NCBI RefSeq assembly: GCF_009811755.1
Contig: NZ_BLIV01000002.1
Span: 427,001 to 491,000, forward strand
Direction of reading: 5' to 3'
DNA from: Roseobacter cerasinus
GTDB lineage: Bacteria > Pseudomonadota > Alphaproteobacteria > Rhodobacterales > Rhodobacteraceae
DNA length: 64,000 nt
In this document: positions 1 through 9,138 of the stretch, piece after piece
How positions within the stretch are numbered: position 1 is the stretch's first letter
How the letters are laid out: each line of letters opens with the position of its first letter
Position numbers and translations under genes: made by a program
Notes under the pieces: generated by a model
Told to the model about the DNA's origin: nothing
The model's database searches: none
The model's input: only the letters and a program-made list of their open reading frames with translations

Positions 1-368
1 AGACCGTATCCAGCCTGAAGATGACACAAGGCTTCGACGTCGGTCTTGAGATGTCGGGCAATCAAGCCGCGCTGGACCAGATGGTCAAAGCGATGACCAT
101 GGGCGGGCGCATCGCGATGCTTGGTATTCCGCCGGGCAAGAGCCCGGTGGATTGGTCCCGCATTGTCTTCAAGGCGATCACGATCAAGGGCGTCTACGGG
201 CGGGAGATTTTCGAGACCTGGTATAAGATGATCGCCATGCTGCAGAACGGTCTGGATGTCAGCCGTGTGATCACGCACCGCTTCCCGGTGGACCAGTTTG
301 AGGCCGGGTTTGCTGCGATGACATCAGGTGAGTCCGGTAAGGTGGTGCTCGATTGGACGGGTGCCTAG
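1..368 (+). CDS. tdh: L-threonine 3-dehydrogenase, C-terminal part (5' end outside window)
   Basis: This is the C-terminal third of a zinc-dependent medium-chain dehydrogenase that oxidises L-threonine to 2-amino-3-ketobutyrate in the cytoplasm. The frame is already open at base 3 with no start codon in the window, so the gene is cut by the window edge. Visible family features are the Rossmann-side stretch [11 protein letters not shown], the loop [12 protein letters not shown], the segment [18 protein letters not shown] and the end [10 protein letters not shown], all typical of Tdh. It ends TAG at 366-368, 40 bp from the convergent metallophosphoesterase gene. The zinc-binding N-terminus cannot be checked here, so another threonine/sorbitol-type MDR is possible but less likely. 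Confidence 0.85.
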   Translation, partial: TVSSLKMTQGFDVGLEMSGNQAALDQMVKAMTMGGRIAMLGIPPGKSPVDWSRIVFKAITIKGVYGREIFETWYKMIAMLQNGLDVSRVITHRFPVDQFEAGFAAMTSGESGKVVLDWTGA

Positions 369-408
369 CGCGCTGTGTCAGAGCGGCCCATTCTAAGCAT
401 TGCTAATT

Positions 409-1143
409 CTACTCCGCGCGTGGCATGGGCTGCCGTCCAGTCTCGGACAACAGCCAGGCGTCCTGGCCCTCGAAGACAGCCGCGTGCAGTGGGCGGAAAT
501 ACCCCGCGCCGCCGTCCAGGTTCACACGATTTCCCGCATGCTCGGGCCATTCCAGCGCGGTGTGCCCATGCACCACCAGCCGCCCGTGATCGGTCTGATC
601 GTCGATGAACCCTTGGCGGATCCAGATCAGATCTTCCTCGACCTGGTCTTCAAGCGCCACGCCGGGGCGAATGCCCGCGTGAACAAACACCAACGCGTCC
701 ATGACATGCATCAGTGGCAGTTGGTTCAGAAAATCGCGATGTGCCTGTGGCACGACTGCCCGGGCGGCGTCCAGAACAGGCTCCAACGGGTCCGTTTCGT
801 CAGCGGTGACGCCATAAGACGCCATGGTCTTGTCTCCGCCCAGCCTTGGGTTGAACCAATGCAGCTCAAAGCTTGTGGCGCTGTCGTAGACGGTCATGTC
901 GTCCAGAAACCGGCTCAGATAGCGGTCGTGATTGCCTTTTAGCGTGATCCAGTTGCGCCCCTGCTGCTGCGCGTCGACCAGAAACTGAATCACACCACAG
1001 CTATCCGGCCCGCGATCCACGTAGTCGCCCAGCAGAACGACCTGCGCATCCGGCCCGCCATCTGCTTCGATAAGGGACAGCACACGATGTAACTCGTCCA
1101 GCTGCCCATGCACATCGCCAATGGCGTAGATCGGATCGCTCAT
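409..1143 (-). CDS. Metallophosphoesterase (serine/threonine protein phosphatase-like)
   Basis: A calcineurin-like phosphoesterase of about 244 aa. All the metal-binding blocks are visible in order: GDVHG near the N-terminus, GDYVDRGPDS, GNHD, and later VFVHAGIRPG and VVHGHT. These bind the dinuclear metal centre of PPP-type phosphatases such as PrpA/PrpB and diadenosine tetraphosphatase-like enzymes. I chose the ATG at 1143 because GGAGGG lies just upstream and the protein then begins directly at the first strand (MSDPIYAIGDVHG); the frame continues 13 codons further upstream without a better site. The substrate cannot be assigned from sequence. It is convergent with tdh and separated from serA by 60 bp. 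Confidence 0.85.
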   Translation of the reverse strand: MSDPIYAIGDVHGQLDELHRVLSLIEADGGPDAQVVLLGDYVDRGPDSCGVIQFLVDAQQQGRNWITLKGNHDRYLSRFLDDMTVYDSATSFELHWFNPRLGGDKTMASYGVTADETDPLEPVLDAARAVVPQAHRDFLNQLPLMHVMDALVFVHAGIRPGVALEDQVEEDLIWIRQGFIDDQTDHGRLVVHGHTALEWPEHAGNRVNLDGGAGYFRPLHAAVFEGQDAWLLSETGRQPMPRAE

Positions 1144-1203
1144 CACACCCTCCAGCAAACGGTGCGCCCAGAAAGGCGACACCGGTCCGCTGATACAGGG
1201 ATG

Positions 1204-2799
1204 TCAGGCGACATCAAATGCCAAAGGCTTGATCTGGGTGAAAAAGCCCGTCTCAGCCAGCTTGGCGCGCGCTTCTGCTGGCACCGGCTCATCCACATAA
1301 AGGAGCGCAATCGCCTCACCGCCGGCTTCGGCTCGGCCCAGCGTGAAGTTCGCGATGTTCACACCGTTGTCGCCCATGGTTTGCCCAAGTGTGCCGATGA
1401 TGCCCGGCACGTCCTCATTGGTGGTGTAGAGCATATGCGCACCGATCTCGGCATCGATGTTGATGCCCTTGATCTGGATGAAGCGCGGCTTGCCGTCAGA
1501 GAAGACCGTGCCCGCCACCGACCGCTCGCGCTTGGCGGTGACCACGGTGACCTTGATGTAGCCGTCAAAGGCGCCCGACTTGTCCTGATTAGTAGTGGAG
1601 ATCTGGATGCCACGCTCCTTGGCGATCACCGGGGCGGAGACCATATTCACATCCGGGTTGGCTTTTTTCATGATGCCCGCGACAACGCCGCAGTTCAGCG
1701 CCTCAAGGTTCATGCCTGCGACCACCCCGTCGTAGAGAATGTTGATCGCCTGAATGGGCTCATCCGTCATCTGGCCGATAAAGCTTCCCAGATGGCCTGC
1801 GAGCTTGACCCAGGGGCCCATGACCTTGGCCTCTTCTGCCGTGACCGATGGCATGTTGAGCGCATTCTCGACGGCCCCGGTGAGCAGGTAGTTCGACATC
1901 TGCTCGGCCACCTGCAGGGCGACATTCTCCTGCGCTTCGGTTGTCGCCGCGCCCAGGTGCGGGGTGCAGACTACGTTGGGTAGGTGGAAGAGCGGGTTGT
2001 CGGTGGCCGGTTCCGTCTTGAAGACGTCGAAGGCAGCGCCCGCCACATGGCCTGATTTCAGCGCCTCGGCCAACGCCTCCTCGTCCACCAGACCGCCACG
2101 CGCGCAGTTGATGATGCGGACACCCTTCTTGGTCTTGGCGATGTTCTCCCGGCTGAGGATGTTCGCAGTCTGATCGGTAAAAGGCACGTGTAGAGTGATG
2201 AAATCCGCGCGGCCAAGCAGTGTGTCGAGGTCGACCTTCTCCACGCCCATCTTCTCGGCCTTTTCCTCACCGAGGAAGGGGTCATAGGCGAGCACCTTCA
2301 TTTTGAGCGCGCGGGCACGGTCGCAGACGATGCCGCCGATGTTGCCCGCGCCGATCACGCCCAGCGTCTTGCCGGTGAGCTCCACGCCCATGAACTTGGA
2401 TTTCTCCCACTTGCCGTCATGGGTCGAGGCGCTGGCCTCGGGGATCTGTCGCGCCACGGCGAACATCATCGCGATCGCGTGCTCGGCAGTGGTGATCATA
2501 TTGCCAAAGGGCGTGTTCATCACGATCACGCCCTTTTTCGAGGCGGCGTCCTTGTCGATATTGTCGGTGCCGATCCCGGCGCGGCCGATGACTTTCAGAG
2601 TGTCGGCTGCGGCGAGGATCTTCTCCGTCACCTTGGTGGCGGAGCGGATGGCGAGGCCATCGTAATCGCCTATGATCGCGGCAAGTTTCTCCTTGTCTTT
2701 GCCCACATCGGGCTGGAAGTCGACGTCAATGCCGCGGTCGCGGAAGATCTGCACGGCGGCATCGGAGAGCTTGTCGGAGATGAGAACTTTAGGGGCCAT
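1204..2799 (-). CDS. serA: D-3-phosphoglycerate dehydrogenase
   Basis: Catalyses the first step of serine biosynthesis, oxidising 3-phosphoglycerate to phosphohydroxypyruvate with NAD. At about 531 aa it has the long bacterial layout: split substrate domain, Rossmann domain with GAGNIGG, catalytic segments INCARGG and TPHLGAAT, an intervening ASB-type domain, and a C-terminal ACT-like domain (NEDVPGIIGTLGQTMGDNGVNIANFTLGR region) that usually senses serine. The ATG at 2799 is preceded by a purine-rich stretch and starts at the usual APKVLISDKL; the open frame runs 60 codons further but through intergenic sequence holding a palindrome. It lies downstream of serC on the same strand with 92 bp between, so the two are probably co-transcribed. 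Confidence 0.95.
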   Translation of the reverse strand: MAPKVLISDKLSDAAVQIFRDRGIDVDFQPDVGKDKEKLAAIIGDYDGLAIRSATKVTEKILAAADTLKVIGRAGIGTDNIDKDAASKKGVIVMNTPFGNMITTAEHAIAMMFAVARQIPEASASTHDGKWEKSKFMGVELTGKTLGVIGAGNIGGIVCDRARALKMKVLAYDPFLGEEKAEKMGVEKVDLDTLLGRADFITLHVPFTDQTANILSRENIAKTKKGVRIINCARGGLVDEEALAEALKSGHVAGAAFDVFKTEPATDNPLFHLPNVVCTPHLGAATTEAQENVALQVAEQMSNYLLTGAVENALNMPSVTAEEAKVMGPWVKLAGHLGSFIGQMTDEPIQAINILYDGVVAGMNLEALNCGVVAGIMKKANPDVNMVSAPVIAKERGIQISTTNQDKSGAFDGYIKVTVVTAKRERSVAGTVFSDGKPRFIQIKGINIDAEIGAHMLYTTNEDVPGIIGTLGQTMGDNGVNIANFTLGRAEAGGEAIALLYVDEPVPAEARAKLAETGFFTQIKPLAFDVA

Positions 2800-2841
2800 A
2801 TCGTTGGTCCTTGTGAGTGAGGGAGGAAGCGGTGGCCCAAG

Positions 2842-2873
2842 GCCCACCGTACCTGCCGGCAGGTAGGGTGGGC
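2842..2873. repeat. Inverted repeat in the serC-serA gap
   Basis: Two nested arms, GCCCACC (2842-2848) with GGTGGGC (2867-2873) and ACCTGCC (2851-2857) with GGCAGGT (2858-2864), make an almost continuous 14-bp-arm palindrome between the serC stop and the serA start. It lacks a following T run, so it looks more like an intercistronic attenuating or mRNA-stabilising hairpin, or a REP-type element, than a full terminator. Confidence 0.6.
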
Positions 2874-2891
2874 TTTCAGGCCACCCGTTGT

Positions 2892-4031
2892 TCAGGCGTT
2901 GAGTTCGGTCTCGAAGGCCCAGGCGAGCCAAGGCAGCATCGCCTTGATATCCGAGGTCTCGACAGTGGCGCCGCACCAAATGCGTAGCCCCGGGGGGGCG
3001 TCGCGATATGCGCCGACATCGAGCGCCACGCCTTCATCGGCCAGCCGTTTCGCGACAGCCTTGGCGAAGGCGGCACCGTCGGTGATGCGCGTATCGGTGA
3101 ACTTCAGACAGACTGAGGTGTTCGAGCGGGTCGCCGGGTCGCTGGCGAGAAAGTCGATCCAGTCATGCGCGTCGACGAACTCCGCGATGGCGGTGGTGTT
3201 TGCATCGGCCCGCGCCATAAGCCCTTGCAGTCCACCCACCGAGTCGGCCCAGTCGAGCGCCACCAGATAGTCTTCGACGCAGAGCATCGAGGGGGTGTTG
3301 ATCGTCTCGCCCCGGAAGATGCCCTCGATCAGCTTGCCGCCTTTGGTTAGCCGGAAGATCTTGGGCAGCGGCCAGGGCGGGGTGTAGCTTTCCAGCCGCC
3401 CCACGGCGCGCGGGCTCAGGATCAGCATGCCATGCGCCGCCTCACCGCCCAGCACTTTCTGCCAGCTATAGGTGGTCACATCGAGCTTGTCCCAGGGCAG
3501 GTCAACCGCAAAAGCCGCGGAGGTGGCATCGCAGAGCGTGAGGCCCGCGCGATCCGCCGGGATCACATCGCCAGAGCGCATGCGCACGCCGGAGGTGGTG
3601 CCATTCCACGTAAAGCAGACATCGTTGTCGTAGTTGAGCGCGGCCATATCAACGATCTTGCCGTAGTCCGCTGTGTGGACCGTGTGCTCGATCTTGAGCT
3701 GCTTGGCCACATCGGTGACCCAGCCCGCACCGAAGCTTTCCCAGGCAACCATCTCGGCGGGGCGCTCCCCCAGCATCGACCACATCGCCATCTCGAAGGC
3801 GCCGGTGTCGGAGGCGGGCACGATCCCGATGCGATAGTCTGCTGGAATACCAAGGATCTCGCGCGTACGCTCAATCGCAGCCAGCAGCTTGGCCTTGCCC
3901 TCGGCCGCGCGATGTGACCGGCCCAGCGGGGCATCCGCCAGTTTGGACAATTCAAATGTAGGGGGTTTGGCACAGGGGCCAGAAGAAAAACGCGGGTTCG
4001 CCGGCCGCGTTGCCGGTTGTTGAGTAGCCAT
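2892..4031 (-). CDS. serC: Phosphoserine aminotransferase
   Basis: PLP-dependent class V aminotransferase that converts phosphohydroxypyruvate to phosphoserine, the second serine-pathway step. The 379-aa protein begins [19 protein letters not shown] and shows the alphaproteobacterial SerC features [14 protein letters not shown], the PLP-side segment [17 protein letters not shown] and the lysine-containing [16 protein letters not shown]. The ATG at 4031 has GGAAGG about 9 nt upstream; the frame extends 28 codons further but without a ribosome site. It is divergent from serB, leaving 158 bp that contain a short hairpin just before the start. With serA downstream and serB divergent, the whole serine pathway is in one place. 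Confidence 0.95.
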   Translation of the reverse strand: MATQQPATRPANPRFSSGPCAKPPTFELSKLADAPLGRSHRAAEGKAKLLAAIERTREILGIPADYRIGIVPASDTGAFEMAMWSMLGERPAEMVAWESFGAGWVTDVAKQLKIEHTVHTADYGKIVDMAALNYDNDVCFTWNGTTSGVRMRSGDVIPADRAGLTLCDATSAAFAVDLPWDKLDVTTYSWQKVLGGEAAHGMLILSPRAVGRLESYTPPWPLPKIFRLTKGGKLIEGIFRGETINTPSMLCVEDYLVALDWADSVGGLQGLMARADANTTAIAEFVDAHDWIDFLASDPATRSNTSVCLKFTDTRITDGAAFAKAVAKRLADEGVALDVGAYRDAPPGLRIWCGATVETSDIKAMLPWLAWAFETELNA

Positions 4032-4055
4032 CAATGCTATCCTTCCAGATATGCG

Positions 4056-4073
4056 CCCTTCGTTGGGGAAGGG
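4056..4073 (-). promoter_or_regulatory. Hairpin in the serC leader; candidate serC RNA motif
   Basis: On the minus strand CCCTTC-CCCAAC-GAAGGG (4073 down to 4056) forms a 6-bp stem with a 6-nt loop, ending about 25 nt before the serC ATG and ahead of its ribosome site. A structured RNA upstream of serC in Alphaproteobacteria, the serC motif, is known from comparative genomics. I can see the position and a stem but cannot test a match to the family model. Confidence 0.35.
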
Positions 4074-4189
4074 TGTCCCACGGGCGGGTCTATGGGGCTG
4101 CGGCCTCTGGTGCAACGGAAAAAACGGGGCTAGAACGGCGCCGCATCGCGTTTTTGCGACATCCTTTGCGCCAATCGGAAACTTTCCTC

Positions 4190-5068
4190 ATGTATATCGC
4201 CACGCTTCTCACTGCGCCTGCGGCGCGCACGCTTGATCCCGCGCTTGTGGAGGCGCTGCGCAATGCCTGGGGCGGCGGGGCGGTGCAATGGCTCTCGCCA
4301 GATGAGGCGGTGGAGTTTGAGATGCCGGAGGTGCCGGGGAACCGATGGGATGTCTGGGCGGAGCTGCAGGCGCAGGGTGTTGATCTGGTGGTGCAGCCCG
4401 CCGAAGGGCGCAGGAAAAAGATGCTGCTCGCGGATATGGACAGCACGATGATCAAGCAGGAATGCATCGACGAGCTGGCCGATGAAGCCGGTGTTGGCGA
4501 CCGGGTCAAGGATATCACGGCGCGGGCAATGAACGGTGAGCTGGACTTCGAAGGTGCGCTGCGCGCGCGCGTTGGTCTGCTCAAAGACCTGCCTGTGTCG
4601 ACCATCGCCAAAGTCTTGGACGAGCGCATCGCCTTCATGCCTGGCGGCAAGGTACTGTTGGCCACCATGAAGGCACAGGGAGCTCATGCAGCCCTTGTGT
4701 CTGGCGGGTTCACCGATTTCACTTCAGCCGTGGCGGCGGAACTTGGATTTGATGAAAACCGCGCCAATACGCTTTTGTCAGAGAACGGGCGCCTGACCGG
4801 TGAGGTGGGCCTGCCTATCCTGGGCAAGCAAGCGAAGGTGGATGCGTTGGTCGAGATCACCGGGCGGCTTGGCATTGATGAGGCGGATGTCATCGCAGTT
4901 GGTGACGGTGCGAATGATCTGGGAATGCTGCACCGCGCAGGTACGGGCGTGGCGCTACATGCAAAACCGACGGTGGCCGCGCAATGCGACGTGCGCATCA
5001 ATCACGGCGACCTGACGGCACTGCTGTATGTGCAGGGCTACGCCGCGTCCGAGTTCGTGACCAACTGA
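4190..5068 (+). CDS. serB: Phosphoserine phosphatase
   Basis: HAD-superfamily phosphatase of about 292 aa that makes L-serine from phosphoserine. The catalytic nucleophile motif DMDSTMIKQE (DxDxT/S), the motif II serine in ALVSGGFTDF, the lysine in LGKQAKVDAL and the motif III/IV segment VGDGANDLGML are all intact. An N-terminal extension of about 75 residues precedes the HAD domain, as in other proteobacterial SerB proteins. I chose the ATG at 4190 (MYIATLLTAP), which matches the family start; an upstream in-frame extension would run through the serC leader. The stop codon abuts that of the convergent asparaginase gene. Confidence 0.93.
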   Translation: MYIATLLTAPAARTLDPALVEALRNAWGGGAVQWLSPDEAVEFEMPEVPGNRWDVWAELQAQGVDLVVQPAEGRRKKMLLADMDSTMIKQECIDELADEAGVGDRVKDITARAMNGELDFEGALRARVGLLKDLPVSTIAKVLDERIAFMPGGKVLLATMKAQGAHAALVSGGFTDFTSAVAAELGFDENRANTLLSENGRLTGEVGLPILGKQAKVDALVEITGRLGIDEADVIAVGDGANDLGMLHRAGTGVALHAKPTVAAQCDVRINHGDLTALLYVQGYAASEFVTN

Positions 5069-6049
5069 TCAGATCCAACCCGCTGCGGGCCTGATCCAAC
5101 CGGTCTGCACCTTGCGCCGGTTCAGGATCGGCGCGTTCATGCGTTTCAAGGTTGCAGGGTGATCCGGCTCTAACACACCAAGTTTCACCAAAATGGCGGC
5201 CATGACACATTCGGAGGCACGCGTCGTGCCATCGGTGATCTTCAAGGCAACGCCGAGCTTTTGCTCGGGCAGGATCGCCGTAAAAAAGCCTTCTGCTCCG
5301 GTCTTGATGGCCACTTTTCCATCCATGGCGCGCATCAACTCGGTGCAGGCCCGCCCCTCACCAGCGACCAGATCGGGGTGCAGGCGCATCGCCTCATGCA
5401 GGCGGGCCTCTGGGCTGCCTGCGGGCGCCGCGGCGAAATGGGCCATGGCGCGGGCCATGCCGCGCAGGCTGCAGGCGAAGTTGGGCGCAGAGCAGCCATC
5501 GATCCCGAACCCGGGGGAGGTTTCGTCCGTCACCCTTTCAAAGGCCTCTAGAGCAGCTTCTTGGACCGGGTGATCAGGGTCAATGTACTCGGGCCCTGCG
5601 CCCAGATGACTGGTGAGCGTGAGAAAGCCGGTGTGCTTGCCGGAGCAATTGTTGTGCATCTGACAGGGGCTGCCGTGCCCCCGGATCAACGCTTCACGCG
5701 CCTCGCGGTTGTCGGGCATCTGTGGTCCGCAGCGCAGCGCATCGTCGTCCAGTTCAAGCGTTCTCAGCCAATCCGTCACCCGGTCGGTATGGATCGCGGC
5801 ACCGTTGTGTGAGGCACAGGCCAGCGCCAGATGCTCAGGCGTCAGCCCCGCAGCATCCGCAGCACCCGAGGTGATCAGCGGCAGCGCCTGGATCATCTTG
5901 GCCGAACTGCGCGGCAGCACCACGGCACCGGGGTCACCCCAGGCATGCACAATTGCACCTGACCCATCGCAGACGACCGCATGCCCCCTATGTGCGCTTT
6001 CCAGAAAATCGCCGCGCCAGATCTCGACCAACGGCACTGCTTGCGTCAT
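5069..6049 (-). CDS. Asparaginase II-type enzyme
   Basis: A 326-aa protein of the rhizobial-type L-asparaginase II family, which is unrelated to the classical bacterial asparaginases. Family landmarks are LVEIWRGDFLES at the start, the RSSAKMIQALPL segment, CASHNGAAIHT, the CQMHNNCSGKHTGFL cysteine-rich block and IDGCSAPNF. Members are expected to hydrolyse L-asparagine to aspartate and ammonia. The ATG at 6049 is preceded by GAGGG. Its TGA (5071-5069) sits back to back with serB's TGA in the hexamer TGATCA, so no terminator can lie between the two genes. The family call is strong, the substrate less so. Confidence 0.85.
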   Translation of the reverse strand: MTQAVPLVEIWRGDFLESAHRGHAVVCDGSGAIVHAWGDPGAVVLPRSSAKMIQALPLITSGAADAAGLTPEHLALACASHNGAAIHTDRVTDWLRTLELDDDALRCGPQMPDNREAREALIRGHGSPCQMHNNCSGKHTGFLTLTSHLGAGPEYIDPDHPVQEAALEAFERVTDETSPGFGIDGCSAPNFACSLRGMARAMAHFAAAPAGSPEARLHEAMRLHPDLVAGEGRACTELMRAMDGKVAIKTGAEGFFTAILPEQKLGVALKITDGTTRASECVMAAILVKLGVLEPDHPATLKRMNAPILNRRKVQTGWIRPAAGWI

Positions 6050-6224
6050 CTCTAACCCTCAAGAAAGTGGCAAAAACCTGCACATGGCCCGTTCCGGTCT
6101 CGCGGATTTTGCGCTACTGTGACACTTGTCGAGAAGAATAACGGGTCTTGCAAGAGAGTGCGCCGAAAAAGGCACGCCAGGCAGATCCCGAGATTGAGGT
6201 TAAGTACGGCTGGAGGCTGTAGAC

Positions 6225-6758
6225 ATGCGAATTTTCAATGGGTTTGCCGGTTTGGTTTCGGCACTGGTATTTGCCGCCGCAGGCGCACAGGCACAGGATC
6301 AAAGCAGCAGCAATCTGGTTGCGGAAAAGACCGACTGGGGCGTCTATGAAGACACCGACCCCAAGGAGTGCTGGGGTGTGTCTGTGCCCAAAGAGGTGGT
6401 GAACACGCGCGATGGCCGTGTTGTGGCAGCCAATCGAGGGCAGATCCTGCTGATGGTCTTTTTTCGACCCGGCGCCGGGGCCAATGCACAGGTCACCTTC
6501 ACGGGCGGGTATCCCTTTGCCAGCGATTCCAATGTGACCATCGATATCGGTGGATCTAAGTTTTCGCTCTTTACCGATGGCGAGTGGGCCTGGCCTGAAA
6601 ATACCGAGGAAGACGCCAAGATCGTGGCGGCGATGAAGCGCGGGGCCAATGCGGTTGTGACCGGAGTGTCGAGCCGAGGCACAACCACACAGGACACGTT
6701 CTCGCTGCTGGGGTTCACCGCTGCGGTGGAAGAGGCCGAGAAGCGCTGCGCCAGCTGA
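6225..6758 (+). CDS. IalB-like (invasion-associated locus B family) periplasmic protein
   Basis: A 177-aa secreted protein. Residues 1-23 form a Sec signal peptide (hydrophobic LVSALVFAAAGAQA, cleavage expected after AQA). The mature part resembles the IalB family: a WGVYEDTDPKECWGVS block, a central beta-rich region and a second cysteine near the C-terminus (KRCAS), so one disulphide is likely. GGAGG lies about 8 nt before the ATG. The family is widespread in Alphaproteobacteria; despite the name, a role in invasion should not be assumed, and its exact function is unknown. It is divergent from the asparaginase gene and followed 84 bp later by rlmN. Confidence 0.75.
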   Translation: MRIFNGFAGLVSALVFAAAGAQAQDQSSSNLVAEKTDWGVYEDTDPKECWGVSVPKEVVNTRDGRVVAANRGQILLMVFFRPGAGANAQVTFTGGYPFASDSNVTIDIGGSKFSLFTDGEWAWPENTEEDAKIVAAMKRGANAVVTGVSSRGTTTQDTFSLLGFTAAVEEAEKRCAS

Positions 6759-6842
6759 TCCGCTAACTCTTGTGGCGTTTTCCTTTTGATCCGGGCGCAA
6801 ACCTCTATATAGAGGCGCATCTTGGTCATGTCAGGAAAGCCC

Positions 6843-8027
6843 ATGTCTGCCACCGCGCCGATCACTCAGGATGTTCACACCATTCCGCGCAAGCTGCCGG
6901 AGGGGCCCGTCAACCTTGTGGGGTTGACCCGCGACGCCATGCGCGCCGCGCTGATCGAGGCGGGTGTGCCTGAGAAACAGTCGAAGATGCGCGTGGGTCA
7001 GATCTGGCAGTGGATCTACCAATGGGGTGTGCGCGACTTCGATGCGATGACCAACCTCGCCAAAACCTTCCGGGCGGACCTGAAAGAGCGGTTTGTCATC
7101 GAGATCCCCGAGGTCGTCTCGAAGCAGGTGAGCGAGGACGGAACGCGCAAGTATCTCGTGCGCATTGCAGGCGGGCATGAGGTCGAGGTTGTCTACATCC
7201 CCGAAGAGGGGCGCGGCACGCTTTGTGTGTCGTCGCAGGTGGGCTGCACGCTGACTTGTTCATTCTGCCACACTGGCACGCAGAAGCTGGTGCGCAACCT
7301 CACGGCGGCGGAGATCATTGGGCAGGTGATGATGGCCCGCGACGATCTGGGGGAATGGCCCGAGATCGGCGCACCGAAGGATGAGACGCGGCTTTTGTCG
7401 AACATCGTTCTGATGGGCATGGGCGAGCCGCTTTATAATTTCGAGAACGTGCGCGATGCGATGAAGATCGCGATGGACGCCGAAGGTATCCAGCTCAGCC
7501 GCCGCCGCATCACGCTCTCGACCTCCGGCGTGGTGCCGGAAATTGCGCGTACGGCGCAGGAAATCGGCTGTCAGCTCGCAATCAGCTTTCATGCGACCAC
7601 GGACGAGACCCGCGACAAGCTGGTGCCGATCAACAAGCGCTGGAATATTGCGGAACTGCTGGACGTCCTGCGCAGCTATCCAAAGGTCTCGAACTCCGAG
7701 CGCATTACCTTTGAATATGTGATGCTCGATGGTGTGAATGACACGGATGAGGACGCGCGGCGGCTAATCAAGTTGATCGACGGCATCCCGGCCAAAATCA
7801 ACCTGATCCCCTTCAACGAATGGCCCGGCGCACCATACAAGCGGTCGTCGAACAACCGTATCCGGGCCTTTGCGGATATCATCTACAAAGCCGGATATGC
7901 CTCGCCCATTCGCACGCCGCGCGGGGAGGACATCATGGCCGCCTGCGGGCAGCTGAAATCCGCGACCGAGCGGGCGCGCAAATCGCGCCGTCAGATCGAA
8001 GCAGACGCGGGGATCGCAGGCTCCTGA
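6843..8027 (+). CDS. rlmN: 23S rRNA (adenine-2503-C2)-methyltransferase / dual-specificity RlmN
   Basis: Radical-SAM enzyme that methylates C2 of A2503 in 23S rRNA, and in many bacteria A37 of some tRNAs. In the 394-aa protein the 4Fe-4S ligands form CxxxCxxC at C135, C139 and C142 ([12 protein letters not shown]). The SAM-binding GMGEPL block follows, and the C-terminal catalytic cysteine is in AACGQL. The ATG at 6843 has AGGAAAG at good spacing; an in-frame ATG at 6828 and a TTG at 6822 are less well placed. The next gene starts within its stop codon (TGATG), so they are translationally coupled. Confidence 0.93.
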   Translation: MSATAPITQDVHTIPRKLPEGPVNLVGLTRDAMRAALIEAGVPEKQSKMRVGQIWQWIYQWGVRDFDAMTNLAKTFRADLKERFVIEIPEVVSKQVSEDGTRKYLVRIAGGHEVEVVYIPEEGRGTLCVSSQVGCTLTCSFCHTGTQKLVRNLTAAEIIGQVMMARDDLGEWPEIGAPKDETRLLSNIVLMGMGEPLYNFENVRDAMKIAMDAEGIQLSRRRITLSTSGVVPEIARTAQEIGCQLAISFHATTDETRDKLVPINKRWNIAELLDVLRSYPKVSNSERITFEYVMLDGVNDTDEDARRLIKLIDGIPAKINLIPFNEWPGAPYKRSSNNRIRAFADIIYKAGYASPIRTPRGEDIMAACGQLKSATERARKSRRQIEADAGIAGS

Positions 8028-8764
8028 TGCGCCGCCGGGATGCGCTGATTGTCGGCGGAGCCATTGCTGTGGCGGTGGCTATTCCCCAACTGCTGCAACG
8101 ACGAGTGCCGAACTTCGAATTTACCGAAATGGCCAATCTGCCGGGCTTTCGCCGCTTGCAACGTGGCGCGCTTTCCGGTGGGCCAGACATTTTCGCAGGT
8201 TTGGAGACCGAAGCAGAGGCTGCGGCATCAGCCCGCCTGCCGCGCGATCTGTGTCGCGCAATTTTTCCGGCGCCCGCCCCGTCCGGACATGTCCCGGTTG
8301 CGGTGTTCAGTGACTATTACTGCCCGTATTGCGCTATTCTCGATCAACGTTTGGCGGCCTTACAGCGGTCTGGAGCCGAGATATCGCTGATCTTTCACGA
8401 GCTGCCGCTGCTGGGTCCGCGCTCCGTCTGGGCGGCGCAGGTGGCGCTTGCGGCGGCACAGCAGGCGGATCACACGGCCGTTCATCTGGAGATGATGCAA
8501 CATGTCTTACGCCCCGGACGCGCAGGTTTGCGAGATCTGGCAGAGCGGCATGACCTCGATCTGGAGCGTCTGGCGAAAGGTGCCAACAGCGCGCAGGTCG
8601 TTGCTCAAGTGGAAGATGCGATGGCGCTGGGCCGCGCACTTGGCCTGCTTGGGACGCCCAGCCTGGCCGTTGGCCGGACACTTGTGGTTGGTGCCTTGTC
8701 CGAGGCTGAACTGAACCAGCTCATTGGCCTTGAGCGACAGCGCCAACCGCCGAGCTGCCTTTAG
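8027..8764 (+). CDS. DsbA-family thiol:disulphide oxidoreductase
   Basis: A 245-aa protein with an N-terminal membrane segment or signal anchor (residues about 6-22, LIVGGAIAVAVAIPQLL) and a thioredoxin-fold DsbA domain. The redox motif is CPYC at residues 99-102 (FSDYYCPYC), and the cis-proline loop is probably LGTPSLAV near residue 215. It should act in the periplasm as a disulphide oxidase or isomerase; its partner is unknown. The start codon overlaps the rlmN stop by 1 nt, so it depends on rlmN translation. Family-level assignment is firm, the exact Dsb class is not. Confidence 0.8.
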   Translation: MRRRDALIVGGAIAVAVAIPQLLQRRVPNFEFTEMANLPGFRRLQRGALSGGPDIFAGLETEAEAAASARLPRDLCRAIFPAPAPSGHVPVAVFSDYYCPYCAILDQRLAALQRSGAEISLIFHELPLLGPRSVWAAQVALAAAQQADHTAVHLEMMQHVLRPGRAGLRDLAERHDLDLERLAKGANSAQVVAQVEDAMALGRALGLLGTPSLAVGRTLVVGALSEAELNQLIGLERQRQPPSCL

Positions 8765-8795
8765 ATTCGTGACGGTTGGCATGATGTTAGATCGG

Positions 8796-9137
8796 TTAGT
8801 GGCGTCGGTTATGCGCCATGCCTTCCGCCATGCCCTGCATGAACGCGGCTGCGATGGGAGGCATGTCCTGCTCGCGCGGCGCGGGCCGAGTGTGTACGTC
8901 CCGTTTGGCTGGCTTGTGTCGCGACGGGCGTGCAATCACCATCAGCAACAGCCCAAGCCCCAGAAAACCCGCACCCATGATCGCGCAGGCTGTGATTGGG
9001 TCGGTCTGGGTGAGCAGGAACAGCAGGGCTGCGGCGCTCAGGAACCCGACGCCTGCCAGTCCCATCAGTGCACCGACGCCGCCCAGAGCGAACCTCTGAG
9101 CCGCGTCGCGCGCGGCGTGTTGTAGACGCGCCAGCAT
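8796..9137 (-). CDS. Small membrane protein, phage-holin-like family
   Basis: A 113-aa protein with two predicted membrane helices (about residues 17-41 and 50-69) and a basic cytoplasmic tail, resembling proteins annotated as the phage holin superfamily in Proteobacteria. In this context it is more likely an envelope protein than a phage lysis protein, because no phage genes are nearby. It starts 1 nt after the stop of the DUF883 gene (TGA-T-ATG), so the two are an operon. Function unknown. Confidence 0.6.
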   Translation of the reverse strand: MLARLQHAARDAAQRFALGGVGALMGLAGVGFLSAAALLFLLTQTDPITACAIMGAGFLGLGLLLMVIARPSRHKPAKRDVHTRPAPREQDMPPIAAAFMQGMAEGMAHNRRH

Positions 9138-9138
9138 A

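Noticed and set aside
8796-9137. Prophage lysis gene, because of the holin-like hit
   Set aside because: No phage genes, integrase or attachment sites are nearby, and the gene pairs with a DUF883 envelope gene.
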